A DNA stretch of 64,000 bases, from NCBI GenBank assembly GCA_029834535.1, contig JAQMWT010000664.1:186001-250000 (forward strand), in the 5' to 3' direction. The notes beneath the pieces are model-generated. The model was not told where the DNA came from. It saw only the letters and a list, made by a program, of their open reading frames with translations, and searched no databases. This document shows positions 51,936 through 61,299 of this stretch, piece by piece. Both the position numbers and the translations under genes were made by a program. This DNA is from Chrysophaeum taylorii (Eukaryota > Sar > Pelagophyceae > Pelagomonadales > Pelagomonadaceae). Numbering within the stretch: the stretch's first letter is position 1; every line of letters starts with the position of its first letter.

Positions 51936-53208
51936 ATATATGGGGAGGAAAGTAGGCATTTCTCTCTCTCCTTGGTGGTTACAACTAGCGAAACCCTCGA
52001 GTGGATCAACGACGAAAATGAGGCCTGCAGAACACCCTCGAGACCTGGCGGGTTCGCGGACCCACGAGGCCGCGGCGAGTGACGACGCGTCCGTCGACGA
52101 CCCGACCTACCCCCGCAACTTGTTTCAGGACCCGACGAAACGTGCTTGGTGCGTACGAAGTCTGTTTGTCGACCTAGGTCGTGTCGGGCTGATCCTAATC
52201 CGTCGAGCCGGCTCGGGGTCTCGATGGAGCGATGTTATTCTCAAGCGCGATCGTTGTGTCGATGTGCGTTGTTGCAGCCGTTGATAACACGTCTGCCATG
52301 TGCGGCCTCGGCCCCGGTAGCACGGCTCAGTCGAGGGCTTCCTCCGAGGTCGCCGAGGCCTCGTGGATGTGCCTTCCTTGTCGTCCTTCGACGCTCAAAA
52401 GACGTTTCTACTTCGGTCCTACATGCATTGACTCGCTCTGCCTCCATGTCATGTCCGTTTAAGTGGTGGTTCTTCGTGGACGAGGCCAAGAACGTCAGCA
52501 CCTCGCTCAACGAGAGAGCGTCCCGCACCAGCAGATCAAGCACAAGCCCACGAGCAACGTGTACGGTCGCAGGACGATGACGTACTTCGACGCTTCCAGC
52601 TCCACAACCTACGCGTCCACGCCATCCGAGCAGTACGCCGCCGTCGAGATGGCGGTCGTGCGCCGCTGGGGCACCGTGTCCGACGTGCTCCTCGCTCGGC
52701 GACACCAGCGGGACATCCACTCGTATATGGACGGCGATATCGTTGGGGTGCGTGCGGCATTGGAGCGGCTGCTGCGGAACGTGGACGCGACGCGACGCTG
52801 CGGCACCGCGACTGAATAATTCAGTCGTGGATGCGGTGCGCTGGCTCATCTTTAGAGACGAAGGAGCTGCCGGAGCTCCGCAAGGTAGTGTGCCCCACCC
52901 AGGAGGCCGCCCCTAGCCGCCTGCCGCGCCCCTCGCGCGACGAGTCGATAGTTGTGCGGCTCGTCCTGGCTGTGCCGGAGTCGGCGCGGGACTGGTGGTA
53001 CTCGATGCCAGCGCTGGGCGACGAGCTGCGGCGATGCGGTGCCTAAGACGACAAGGATGATGAGGCGTCCATGTTGACTGACAGCCTGGGCGTGCTCTTC
53101 CAGCCGGACCAGGCCCGGCTCAGCTCACGTTGTTGCGGTCGGCGACCGGATCTCAACCGCACTTCTCGACACCCTACCTCTGGGTGCCGGCGACCAGGCA
53201 GCGACTCA
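51936..53208 (+). other. Uncertain host coding region between copia-2 and hAT-1
   Basis: Plus-strand ORFs 52146-52580 and 52463-52819 overlap. Joined, they read CPFKWWFFVDEAKNVSTSLNE and then YGRRTMTYFDASSSTTYASTPSEQYAAVEMAVVRRWGTVSDVLLARRHQRDIHSYMDGD...ALERLLRNVDATRRCG before TAA. A third ORF (52831-53046) has ELPELRKVV and ESIVVRLVLAVPESARDWWYSMPALG. The text looks like genuine protein with possible introns or frameshifts, but no family is recognised. ORF 52463 lacks an ATG start. hAT-1 copy B is inserted at the right end of this region. Confidence 0.35.
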
Positions 53209-53294
53209 TAAAGAAGCTCACGGATGCGGATCGTGTCCGCATCCGACCAGCGGATTTGGACCGTGTCCGCAAGTATCCGCGACCAGCGGACCTG

Positions 53295-53455
53295 CGGATG
53301 CGGACACCCTGCGGACGCGGACACCCCGCGGATGCGGACACCCCGCGGATGCGGACATCCTGCGGATGCGGACACCCTGCGGACGCGGACACCCTGCGGA
53401 TGCGGACACCCTGCGGATGCGGACACCCAGCGGACACGGATAGCCAGCAGATGCG
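53295..53455 (+). repeat. hAT-1 copy B 5' subterminal array
   Basis: About nine units of CTGCGGATGCGGACACC (17 bp) with few substitutions, mainly GCGGATG/GCGGACG alternation. Between TIR and array (53224-53295) are inverted versions (GTGTCCGCATCCG), which can pair with the first units to form a hairpin. Confidence 0.92.
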
Positions 53456-53526
53456 GACGCCTGTGGTGTGGGAGCGTCGCGTCTCTCTCCGTCTCTCCTC
53501 CGCTACCTGAAACGCTCCAACATCCG

Positions 53527-53628
53527 CAATCCTTAACCTGCCACAGTAATGAAAGCAAGGGTTTACGCTGCCTGTCGACGGACATTAAGGGGGGGTATAC
53601 AGTAGTAAGGACCGCAATCCTTTAACCT
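53527..53628. repeat. Short insertion flanked by a direct repeat of about 16 bp
   Basis: CCGCAATCCTTAACCT (from about 53522) recurs as CCGCAATCCTTTAACCT (from about 53611). The roughly 70 bp between contain TGTCGACGGACATTAAGG...AGTAGTAAGGAC, resembling a shortened LINE tail unit. This looks like a tail-only LINE insertion with its target duplication. Copy C has the uninterrupted sequence. Confidence 0.45.
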
Positions 53629-53850
53629 CGTCATCCTTACTACTAATCGACAGATGTTTGTCTGTTTGTTTGTTTGTTTGTTTGCTTGTCTTTAAATGTC
53701 GACTGCTAAGAGGGGGGTGTGTGTGGGGGGCATGAAGTTTGTTTGTTTGTCTTTAATTGTCGACTGCTAAGAGAGGGGTGTGTGTGGGGAGCATGAAGGA
53801 TGTGGGTGTGTCTTTAAATGTCGACTACTAAGAGGGGGGTGTGTCCCCGA
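53628..53850 (-). repeat. LINE tail array, inverted copy inside hAT-1 B
   Basis: Three units of the LINE tail (TTTAAATGTCGACTGCTAAG, G-rich run, GGGGAGCATGAAGGATGTGG) in reverse orientation to 26556-26937, preceded by (TGTT)n. It joins directly to the Helitron fragment at about 53850, the same junction as at 24125-24150. Confidence 0.85.
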
Positions 53851-54780
53851 TTCAGGGTAAGGATCAGGTAGGCGCGCGAGCCAGACAGTGATCCTCCAAG
53901 CCGTCTACGGCAACCTCGCAGACCATTTCCACGACCCGCGGCGGCTCTTTCAGCGCGACATTCTCACGCCCCGTCGAAACGATGTTGTCGATGCTGACAA
54001 CGCGCGCATGACCGCGGCCTTTTTTTCCCGGAGACGAGGCGTCGGAGTTCTTTTCGGCCTACTAGGTTGGGTCGGAAGACGACGCCTCGCTCTTTACAGT
54101 CGAGTTTTCAACTCCCTGACAACCAACGGCATGCTGACTTTGATCGCGAGCTTAATGTCTTCGCAACCTCGACCCGTCTCACGGCCACTGCAACGGTACC
54201 AGATACATGATCAATCGTGTCGTTGTCACCGAGGCTCCTCCAACCTGTATCCCTTAAGGCCCGCCGACGCCAAACGATCAACAAGAGCCAGGGCCAGACG
54301 CCCCGCAATGTCGGCGTCCTCTTGCCCAAACCCGTCTTCTGCCACGTCCAGCTCTACGTGGCTCCCTGTCGATCGGCAACCCCGAGGATATCCTCTTCTG
54401 GGTCGACGACTCCACCCTACCCCACACGTGCTGCGCAATACCGATAAGCCCCCTCCCGGCGTCTACACCGCACTGTAGGTGAACTTACTGGGACCAGGTG
54501 AACTTACTGGGGTTTGAGATTGGGACTAGGTGAACTGAGTGACCAGGTGAACTTACTGGGACCAGGTGAGCATACTGGGGTTTAGAGTAAACTCAAAGGT
54601 TGGCGACGCGTGCGGATCAAAGCAGCTTGGATTGGCGGGGGTGAGAGCGACGAGCTCAAAGGAGTGGGTGTGAGCTAGGTGAACTTACTGACCAGGTGAA
54701 CTTAAATGAAACTTACTGGGACCAGGTGAACTTACTGGGGTTAGAGATTGGGGCTAGGTGAACTTACTGGCCTGCACTTG
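53850..54780 (+). mobile_element. Helitron 3' fragment, copy 2
   Basis: Plus-strand equivalent of 24125-23014: helicase C-terminus (53888-54470), then the GTGAACTTACTGGGACCAG array (54476-54780), ending GGCCTGCACTTG exactly where copy 1 ends. It lacks the 146-bp duplication found in copy 1. Confidence 0.7.
53888..54470 (+). pseudogene. PIF1-like Helitron helicase C-terminus (copy 2)
   Basis: ORF 53888-54478 begins LQAVYGNLADHFHDPRRLFQRDILTPRRNDVVDADNARM. Frame +1 from 54274 reads TINKSQGQTPRNVGVLLPKP and VFCHVQLYVAPCRS, the closing PIF1 motif. One frame change between them (near 54150-54210) breaks the protein. Confidence 0.75.
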
Positions 54781-54827
54781 AGTTGTCCTAAAAAGCTAGG
54801 TCTCGTTTTTGGAAGATCGACAATCTC

Positions 54828-55749
54828 ATGAGCGACACAGCGAGCAAGAAGCGGTCAGCATCGGGAGGGGAGCGCGGGGGGTCGGGAGGTGCCGCGCAGA
54901 GCAAGCTCGTTTTCGAGGACTTTTCGAAGGACGTCGGGTACCCATTTTCCATGCCTGGCACCTGGTGGAAGGGTGGGACTGCTGCTGGACGTCGAAGAGA
55001 ATGGCTGGCCGTTGTCGTCGAGCACCAACCAAAGCACAAATTTCCGAGCGGGGTGCAGAAAGAGGCGGTGAAGGTCTCGTGTCCGGAGTATGAAGTCGAC
55101 GACGACAGCGAGCGCGAGTTTTTTCTTGGTTGAATGCCGGAGTTCGAGGCCATTTGATTCTTTTGCGAGTCTGAAGGCGCGGTACGAGAAGATGAAGAAG
55201 GAGAACGATGAGCGTGTGAAGGCTCAGGGCCTCGTCAACGCTTATCGAGAATCGCACGCCACCAATGAAACTGCCGAGGGCGAAGGGCGTGTCGCTGATG
55301 CCGACGTCGATGAGACCGCTGGCCAGTCTCGCTACAAGTCAATCGTCAAGGCGTCCTTCGAAGTAGCGAACGGCCCCCTGGCCTGCACGTCCACCGACGG
55401 CGGCGTTTCAGAGAAGAGCGTCGCGTTTCAAATGAGATGCATCCTACCGGGCGGCAACAAGCTGCCACTGGTTCGGCAGCCTTGCAAGAGAAAGGATGCA
55501 ATCAAGGAGCCATCGAACACCGGACGGATGTCTGCTTTTATTAAACGACACTATCCCGCCATCTATGACGAATTTATCCTAGGCAAGTCGCCGTTCTCCA
55601 CCTGGCAGATTGTCAACGGCGAGGTCCGTCAAAGAAAGCCTCTCAAGGAACGCTGGCCCCAGGTTCGTCTCGCGGGTGGCGTCCCTAAATATGCATTCCC
55701 AGGCTGTCAAGTACGTGATAGCGTGCGCCAGCGAGCTGCGGCCGTTTAA
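54828..55749 (+). pseudogene. hAT-1 transposase N-terminal part
   Basis: ATG 54828 opens SDTASKKRSASGGERGGSG, then FEDFSKDVGYPFSMPGTWWKGG, EWLAVVVEHQPKHKFPSGVQKE and VSCPEYEVDDDSEREFF, stopping at TGA 55131. The next frame (to 55749) continues FASLKARYEKMKKENDERVKAQ, GRMSAFIKRHYPAIYDEFILGKSPFSTWQIV. The stop between them is also present in copy C, so a short intron (GTTGAATG...GCGAG) or an old mutation are both possible. No canonical BED zinc ligands are visible in this family. Confidence 0.6.
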
Positions 55750-57841
55750 CTTGCTGAAGGGGGAGCATATGAAAGATTTTATTCGCGAAATCGATCCGGA
55801 GACCGCCGTGCCTTGTCGCTCCACCTGAAATCGAATTGCTCTCGCACTTGTGGAATACGACAGGGAGCGGCGGCTGGATTTGTTTCAGAGGTTCGGGGCG
55901 GAACGGATGACGGGTTTCATCTGCACCTCGGAGGATGGGTGGACAGACGGCAAGGGCAAATGCAAATACAAGTGTACAACCTCCAATGTCATCATTGGCG
56001 TCAAGGAGAAAAGCCAATTGGACGTTCGCACACTCTCGGCCGAGGACATTAGAAAAGGGAAATTGGTGGATGTGGGCTCCGAGCAGCTGAGGTTGACGAA
56101 CGCCCAGATAGTGATTGGATTCGAGGTCTCGGCTAAGAATGATACTGCTGGCGACGTTGCCGACGACTACAAGAACACACTCGCGCAATCCGGATTACGA
56201 CTTGATAATGTTGCACACGCAGTTCTGGACGGCGAAGCGGTTGGTGTTGCAGCGAAGCAGATGGTGGCCCTACGCGAAATCGAAGGATTTTCGGCCTGCA
56301 GTCCGCACAACACAGCACGCGCAGTTCTGTGGGCACTGGGCATCGGGACGAAACAGTCGAAGAACCCGCATGTCAAAGCCCTAGTCAAGAAGAAGAGAAA
56401 GATAGCGACATTCTTTCACCGATCGTCGGCTCGCACAAATGAACTGCTGGCTGAATAGAACAGGGGCGGCGTCCCCAAGGGTAAGGAGCTTGGAGCTGCT
56501 GTGGGCGATGTTAACCGGTGGGCTGCCGAGAACGATACTATCACTCGAAACAACGTGCTTGAAATACCAATAACCGTGGTTCTCGACAGAGCGCGCCGCG
56601 CGGCGTCGAGGCCGGCTGTCGTGTTCAGGAACGTCATTAACCAGGCTGACGTCGCGCCAGAGATCGAGGACATGTTGAGCGACCAGTACGAAAGCCTAGG
56701 TTCTGATACAGACGCGACCACAGAGACCGACGCCCCCTCTAGAGCCGCCGAGCCCGCTTCCTCCTCCGCGTCTCGCGGCAAGGTTCCTCAACCATTAACT
56801 GACTTCGAATGGAGCGTCAACTCGCAGCTCGAGGCGGCCATGCAGCCACCCATGAAGCTCACTCTCCAGACGGAAGGCGACGTTCCAGTGGCCGCCGACA
56901 TGGAGCGAGTGTACGTTTATCGTTGCATCAAGCCGCTTGAGAAACCGGAGCTGCGTGTCCCAAGACGACACACCGGCACTGGCCCGAATCGCAAATTCGA
57001 TGATGTGCCCTGGGAAGATGTTGACCAGTCCATTCAAACTTTCCGTCAGGTGCTTGTCGAAGAACTGAAGCGGCGCCACCTGCGCCGCGCGCCGGCGAAG
57101 GCGGTGATGATTTTGATGGTGTTGAATCCAACGCTCAAGCTAAACAACATTCTGCCGCAGGCACAGGCCAAGCTCGCGACTGATGTCACGTTGTTCGAGG
57201 CAGCTTGGGAGGAAGCGGCGGAGAGACTCGCTTCATTTCAGCCAGAACCGACGCAGCCTTCGCCCTATAAGAAGAAACGTCGTACTACCGCCTCCAACTC
57301 CGACTCCGACGACGATCTTCTCGACCTCGGCGATGATAACGAATCAGCGGATGAGCCAGTCACTACGCGGCAGAAACACGACGCTCACATCGAGCTGGCT
57401 AAGTTCCGGGCGGTGACTTATGATACATACCAGCAATTCGTTGTCGAAGATGGAGTTCGCCGCAAGCGCCTCGATATGACAAAGATGTATGCGAACTCGA
57501 ATGATCCGCGACGAATACCCGACGGCAACCTTGCTGTTTGAGAGTAAGGGCTGCGCACAGATCACCGAAGCTCACGAGGAGCGGGTCTTCAGGTTCACGA
57601 AGCTGACCAAGATGCCGCTTCGCTCTCGCCTCGGGCCCAGGCTGCTCAAGGCCTTTGTAATCATCAAACATAACTTCCCCATCTGGAAGAAACTCGACAG
57701 CAGGATCGACTACGACCGGCTTTGGGCGTTGTTCAAAGAAAAGCCAAACACACCACTGGTGAGCACGACAATCCCGAGTACGACGACGCCGAGGTTGATG
57801 ATGAAGAGTCCGGCGCCGAAAACACTTGATCGCATGTAGTC
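55710..57841 (+). pseudogene. hAT-1 transposase catalytic and C-terminal part
   Basis: Frame 55610-55828 supplies KYVIACASELRPFNLLKGEHMKDFIREIDPETAVP. ORF 55850-56458 has CTSEDGWTDGKGKCKYKCTT (first Asp block, DxWT-like), AVLDGEAVGVAAK (DGEA) and ACSPHNTARAV, then RKIATFFHRSSARTNELLAE before TAG. The same frame continues to 57541, so one TAG interrupts 55850-57541. That part includes a helical region, KKKRRT and an acidic run. After a shift, 57489-57839 carries HEERVFRFTKLTKMPLRSRLGPRLL followed by KAFVIIKHNFPIW, the hATC dimerisation block (ER-F ... R-RL ... I-HN). Best preserved of the three copies but not functional. Confidence 0.8.
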
Positions 57842-57849
57842 CTCGCACC

Positions 57850-58420
57850 TCCTCTGGGCGTTTTCTCGCTCTTCCCTTGATGACACCATTCCTTTTCTTC
57901 TCACCCCTCTTTCGACGTGTCTCCGCTCCTGCGGCCCCGCGCCTACGCTCTTAGCGCGAACACCACCTCCCTGCCCCTGGCTTCTCGGCAAGCTTCTCGT
58001 CTTCAGCTCTCTCCCTGCCTTGAGCTTGCGCTTTGCCCTTGCCGCCACGTCCTTCGTGTTGTTCGCACCGCCGGATCCTGTCCATGTCGCAGCCTTGAGC
58101 CGTGAGCAAAACACCGCCCGCGCCTCTCCTGGCTCCCCGGCTCGCCGCACCCCCGGCGGGCTTCAAGATCGCGCACCATGCACGTAAACAGACTTCCGAT
58201 CAAACGGGCGAGGGCACAGTTACGTAATTGAACGCGTTTGATGGCAATGGCGGCATGAACTCGAAGTTGCCTCTTTTCGCCACAAGTGCGGACAACGTGC
58301 AGACTCGGAGCAGCCGCAGGCGCAGGTGTGCCTTGGACGCGTGCATACGGGGCTGGGGACGCAGCTTCGTAGTAGAAGCGGACAGCCCCAGATACGGGCA
58401 CGGTCACGGATGCGGACAAT
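57850..58420 (+). other. hAT-1 3' untranslated part
   Basis: Non-coding sequence between the transposase end and the 3' array. It is shared in degenerate form with copy A (about 1300-1720). Copy C shares only its first part. Confidence 0.6.
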
Positions 58421-58424
58421 ACGC

Positions 58425-58535
58425 GGATGCAGACACGCCGCGGATGCGGACACGTCGTGGATGCGGACACGCCGCGGATGCGGACACGCCGCGGATGCCG
58501 ACACGCCGCGGATGCGGACACGCCCCGCCAGGAGC
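58425..58535 (+). repeat. hAT-1 copy B 3' subterminal array
   Basis: About six units of CCGCGGATGCGGACACG (17 bp), followed by looser CGGATGCGG units up to the TIR. Same strand orientation as the 5' array, not inverted. The ORFs on both strands here are repeat shadows. Confidence 0.92.
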
Positions 58536-58705
58536 GGATGCGGATAACACGCGGACGCGGATGACCAGCGGATGCGGTCTTGCCTCGGATGCGGGTAAAG
58601 TGTCCGTGGGCATCTTTAGCGACTCAGCGCAGTACGTACTCGCCTAATAAACTTCGTGGCCAACGGCGCGCTTAACACCACCAATGCGGCCAGTGAGGGC
58701 TGGCG

Positions 58706-59008
58706 TCAACGTTTCCGGGGCAGCGGAGAAGACGGCGACAATCTTCTCTCTGCGAAGAAAAAAAAAAGGAAGTTCGGCAGCTGCCGCGACGCCTCGTCCG
58801 GCTTCAGCCCAAACTTTGGGATGATCGCGTCGAGTTCAGAGTCTTTATTCGCCCGAGACAAGTTTCGCGACTTCCGATTCGCGACTGCGCGCTCAAAGTA
58901 CTCCTTCAATGCCTCCTTCGCCTCCTGGGTGATGGGCGCCGCCCGGGTCTCGATCTGTGCGGCAGTACCCGCGCCACCGTCGTCGCCACGCTCGGAACTG
59001 TCGGCCAT
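58706..59008 (-). CDS. Hypothetical 100-aa protein or first exon
   Basis: From ATG 59008 the ORF reads ADSSERGDDGGAGTAAQIETRAAPITQEAKEALKEYFERAVANRKSRNLSRANKDSELDAIIPKFGLKPDEASRQLPNF, then a poly-Phe run (from an A-rich tract) and ends. The central part is a plausible charged helical domain. The end after the homopolymer may be out of frame. No family is recognised. It lies between the hAT-1 B and hAT-2 elements. Confidence 0.35.
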   Translation of the reverse strand: MADSSERGDDGGAGTAAQIETRAAPITQEAKEALKEYFERAVANRKSRNLSRANKDSELDAIIPKFGLKPDEASRQLPNFLFFFFAERRLSPSSPLPRKR

Positions 59009-59009
59009 G

Positions 59010-59338
59010 GCTCGCCTGTGACCCTACGTGTCGAATCGACACCGCCAGTCACCTCCCGCCTGCCGTCTCGCGCTCTCACAGAGCCTCCGAAGTGTTGGCC
59101 TCAACAACACGGCCGACGCGGCGAGCCAGAGCTCGGCCGAATCACGGTCGCGCGACGCCGGGCCTTTTGGAACAGCTGCGGGGGTTGTCGGGCAAGCTCC
59201 CACGACGGTCAGGGACGCTGTCCCACGCAGAGTGTCGGCCTCAGCCTGCACTTTGTGAAGGACGCATCGATTTCGCTCGAACTTGTAACTATCAAGGAGA
59301 GAGAGAGAGAGAGAGAGAGACGCTTATTTTCTTCCCCA
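59010..59338. other. No gene recognised; (AG)n microsatellite
   Basis: Short overlapping ORFs only. A 26-bp AG repeat occupies 59295-59320. Confidence 0.4.
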
Positions 59339-59346
59339 TTATATTG

Positions 59347-60106
59347 CGGGGCTGCACCTTGACTCGAAATTTTTGTCACATCAAAAGTCTTGACTTTGAC
59401 GCCACGCAGACAGTGGTCAGATCTGGGTCACGTCAAAATCAACTTCAGTATGACTGCCTTCATGATGGTCAAGTCAAAGTCAACATCACGAAAACGAGAA
59501 AAGCGGCCGGCAGATGCCGGCTGAGGCTGGAAACGCCCAAACGCGCAGTTAGCGTTTCCTCGTCTTCCCTCGTCTCTCGTACCTCCCTCCGCCTGCAAAA
59601 ACAGAAGAAAACATAACAGCGCGACAGTGTTGGAGGAAAACCCGTCGTCACCGAAATCTAGCAGTCCAAAGTACCGCTGGTCTTCCGGCATGGCAGCAGT
59701 TCGTAACACATCGTGCCGCTCGTCGGATCGCGAAAGACGCAGCAGCGCGTCTTTTTAGTGTCTTTCTTCGCACGCTCTGGGTGATCCCCTGTCTGTCAGG
59801 CGCTTAACGTGCCTTCAAACCCCAGAAGGCGCCGCTCTCCTCCCCGGGCGGGCGTCTTATCCCGATACTGCTCCGGTGGAATGTACGGCCTCGCGTCGTA
59901 TTCCTCCTCCTCCTCACCGCTTTTATCCTCGTCCAACACGAGCTGGTGTGCATGCACTGGAGCCGATTCCGTCATCGCCGACGACGTCACGTAAAATCCC
60001 GTGACCAGCTCGCCAAGAGTGGTCACGTCAAGTCACGAAAACGTCAACATTGAACGGTCGTTTGACGTCAACATTTTGGCTAACTTGACGTCAAGGTGCA
60101 GCCCTG
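59347..60106 (-). mobile_element. hAT-2 MITE with TIRs and TSD
   Basis: 760-bp non-autonomous element with 17-bp TIRs CGGGGCTGCACCTTGAC (59347-59363) and the inverse GTCAAGGTGCAGCCCTG (60090-60106), one mismatch. It is flanked by TTATATTG (59339-59346) and TTACATTG (60107-60114), an 8-bp duplication with one mismatch. Subterminal TGACGTCAA/GTCAAAGTCAA motifs cluster inside both ends. Its right half is the 5' part of a hAT-2 transposase gene (minus strand, about 59990-59640). It joins CTGCCATGCC directly to the GTACTTTGGACTGC part, skipping about 180 bp that the longer copy has (60566-60744), so it is an internal-deletion derivative. Confidence 0.85.
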
Positions 60107-60138
60107 TTACATTGATAACCCCTTGGCCTCATCTTTAC

Positions 60139-61110
60139 AGAGGGGTCGTCAAAATGTTGACGTCAAACAACCCTTACATGTTGACGTTGACGTTGACGTG
60201 ACTTGACGTGACCACTTTTTGCGAGCTGGTCACGGTCACGGGATTTTACGTGACGTCGTCGTCGGCGAAGACGGAATCGGCTCCAGTGCATGTACACCAG
60301 CTCGTGTTGGACGAGGATGTCAGCGGGGCGGAGGAGGAGGAATAATACGACGCGAGGCCGTACATCACACACCGGAGGAGTATCGGGATAACACGCCCGC
60401 CCGGGGAGGAGAGCGGCGCCTTCTGGGGTTTGAAGGCACGTTAAGCGCCTGACAGACAAGGGATCACCCAGAGCGTGCGAAGAAAGGCACGGACTGCAGT
60501 AAAAAGACGCACTGCTGCATCTTTCGCGATCCGACGAGCGGCTGTTACGACCTGCTGCGATGCCAAAAACACAAGAAGAAGAAGGGGATTTGGAATACGA
60601 CGGCGGCGCTGGCGCACTTCGAGAAGGCGCACCCGGACTCCGAGATTGGTCGGAACCAGGCGGAGAAAAAAACGGAAAGTGAGGGAAGTAGGATTGTCAG
60701 AAGCGCTGGAAGCTGCCGCAGACGAATCCGCGGTGAGGAGGAGGAAGACCGGGGGTACTCTGGACAGCTACATTTCGGTGACGACAGGTGGTTCCTCCGA
60801 CAGGAAAGCTGTCGCGCTCGGTTTCACTGCTCGGTATGTCGTCTATGTGGCGCAAAAAGTGTCGATGCTAGCGGTGAACGACCGATACTTTCGGGAAATG
60901 AATCAGGCCTACTTTCAACTAGGCAGCAGCAGAGGCGGTTCGTGTTCACACCTCCATCGCAATGGGCTCGGGTTCTGGGTTAAAGCGGAGTTCGCGAACT
61001 TCGTGCGGGTGATGAAATATATCTTTGAGGTCGAAGTCGGAGCCGCCGAGGGAACCCCTTCATGCAGTCGACACATGACGGCGGCACACTCAAGGACCAC
61101 CACAAGAAGC
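60139..61110 (+). mobile_element. hAT-2 longer copy, 3'-truncated
   Basis: It runs opposite to the MITE; 60228-60560 is the inverse of 60000-59690. The 5' end is marked by dense TGACGT motifs (60150-60220), and the TIR itself is unclear (CAGAGGGGTCGTCAAAATG at 60138 is a candidate). It encodes the transposase start and ends where hAT-1 copy C begins, at about 61110. Confidence 0.6.
60475..61050 (+). pseudogene. hAT-2 transposase N-terminus with BED finger
   Basis: In one frame (60512-60645) CYDLLRCQKHKKKKGIWNTTAALAHFEKAHPDSE forms a BED finger (CxxxxxC ... HxxxxH). In the next, RRKTGGTLDSYISVTTG, VALGFTARYVVYVAQKVSMLAVNDRYFREMNQAYFQL (60740-60920) is the usual hAT segment after the finger. 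A frame change near 60650-60740 and truncation at 61.1 kb inactivate it. Confidence 0.6.
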
Positions 61111-61299
61111 GTGTCGCTGTCGGTATCACGAGAAGATGGCCTAGAAGCCACTGGCCGGGAGTTGGTATTCGTGCGAGGAGAAGAGGCGTGGGCCGCGGGA
61201 AGCGGAGACACGTCATAAGAGGAGCGAAAAGAAAAAAGAAGGGCGTCATCAAGGGTAGAGCGAGAGGACGCCCAGAGGAGGTGCGAGGACTACAGGCGA

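Larger units (their letters stand above)
53209..58618 (+). mobile_element. hAT-1 copy B, complete ends with 8-bp TSD
   Basis: TIRs are TAAAGAAGCTCACGGA (53209-53224) and, inverted, TCCGTGGGCATCTTTA (58603-58618), 14 of 16 matching. Both sides are flanked by a perfect 8-bp duplication GCGACTCA (53201-53208 and 58619-58626), the hallmark length for hAT insertions. Total length is 5410 bp, including a nested Helitron/LINE-tail insertion (about 53628-54780). Inside each TIR lies an array of 17-bp CGGATGCGGACAC-type units, in the same orientation at both ends. The transposase reads left to right with several frame changes. The same internal 5' array and TIR occur in copy C at 63603. Confidence 0.92.

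Noticed and set aside
53295-53455. Regular 17-bp repeats resembling a CRISPR array
   Set aside because: Units are contiguous without spacers, occur inside a hAT transposon, and the genome is eukaryotic.
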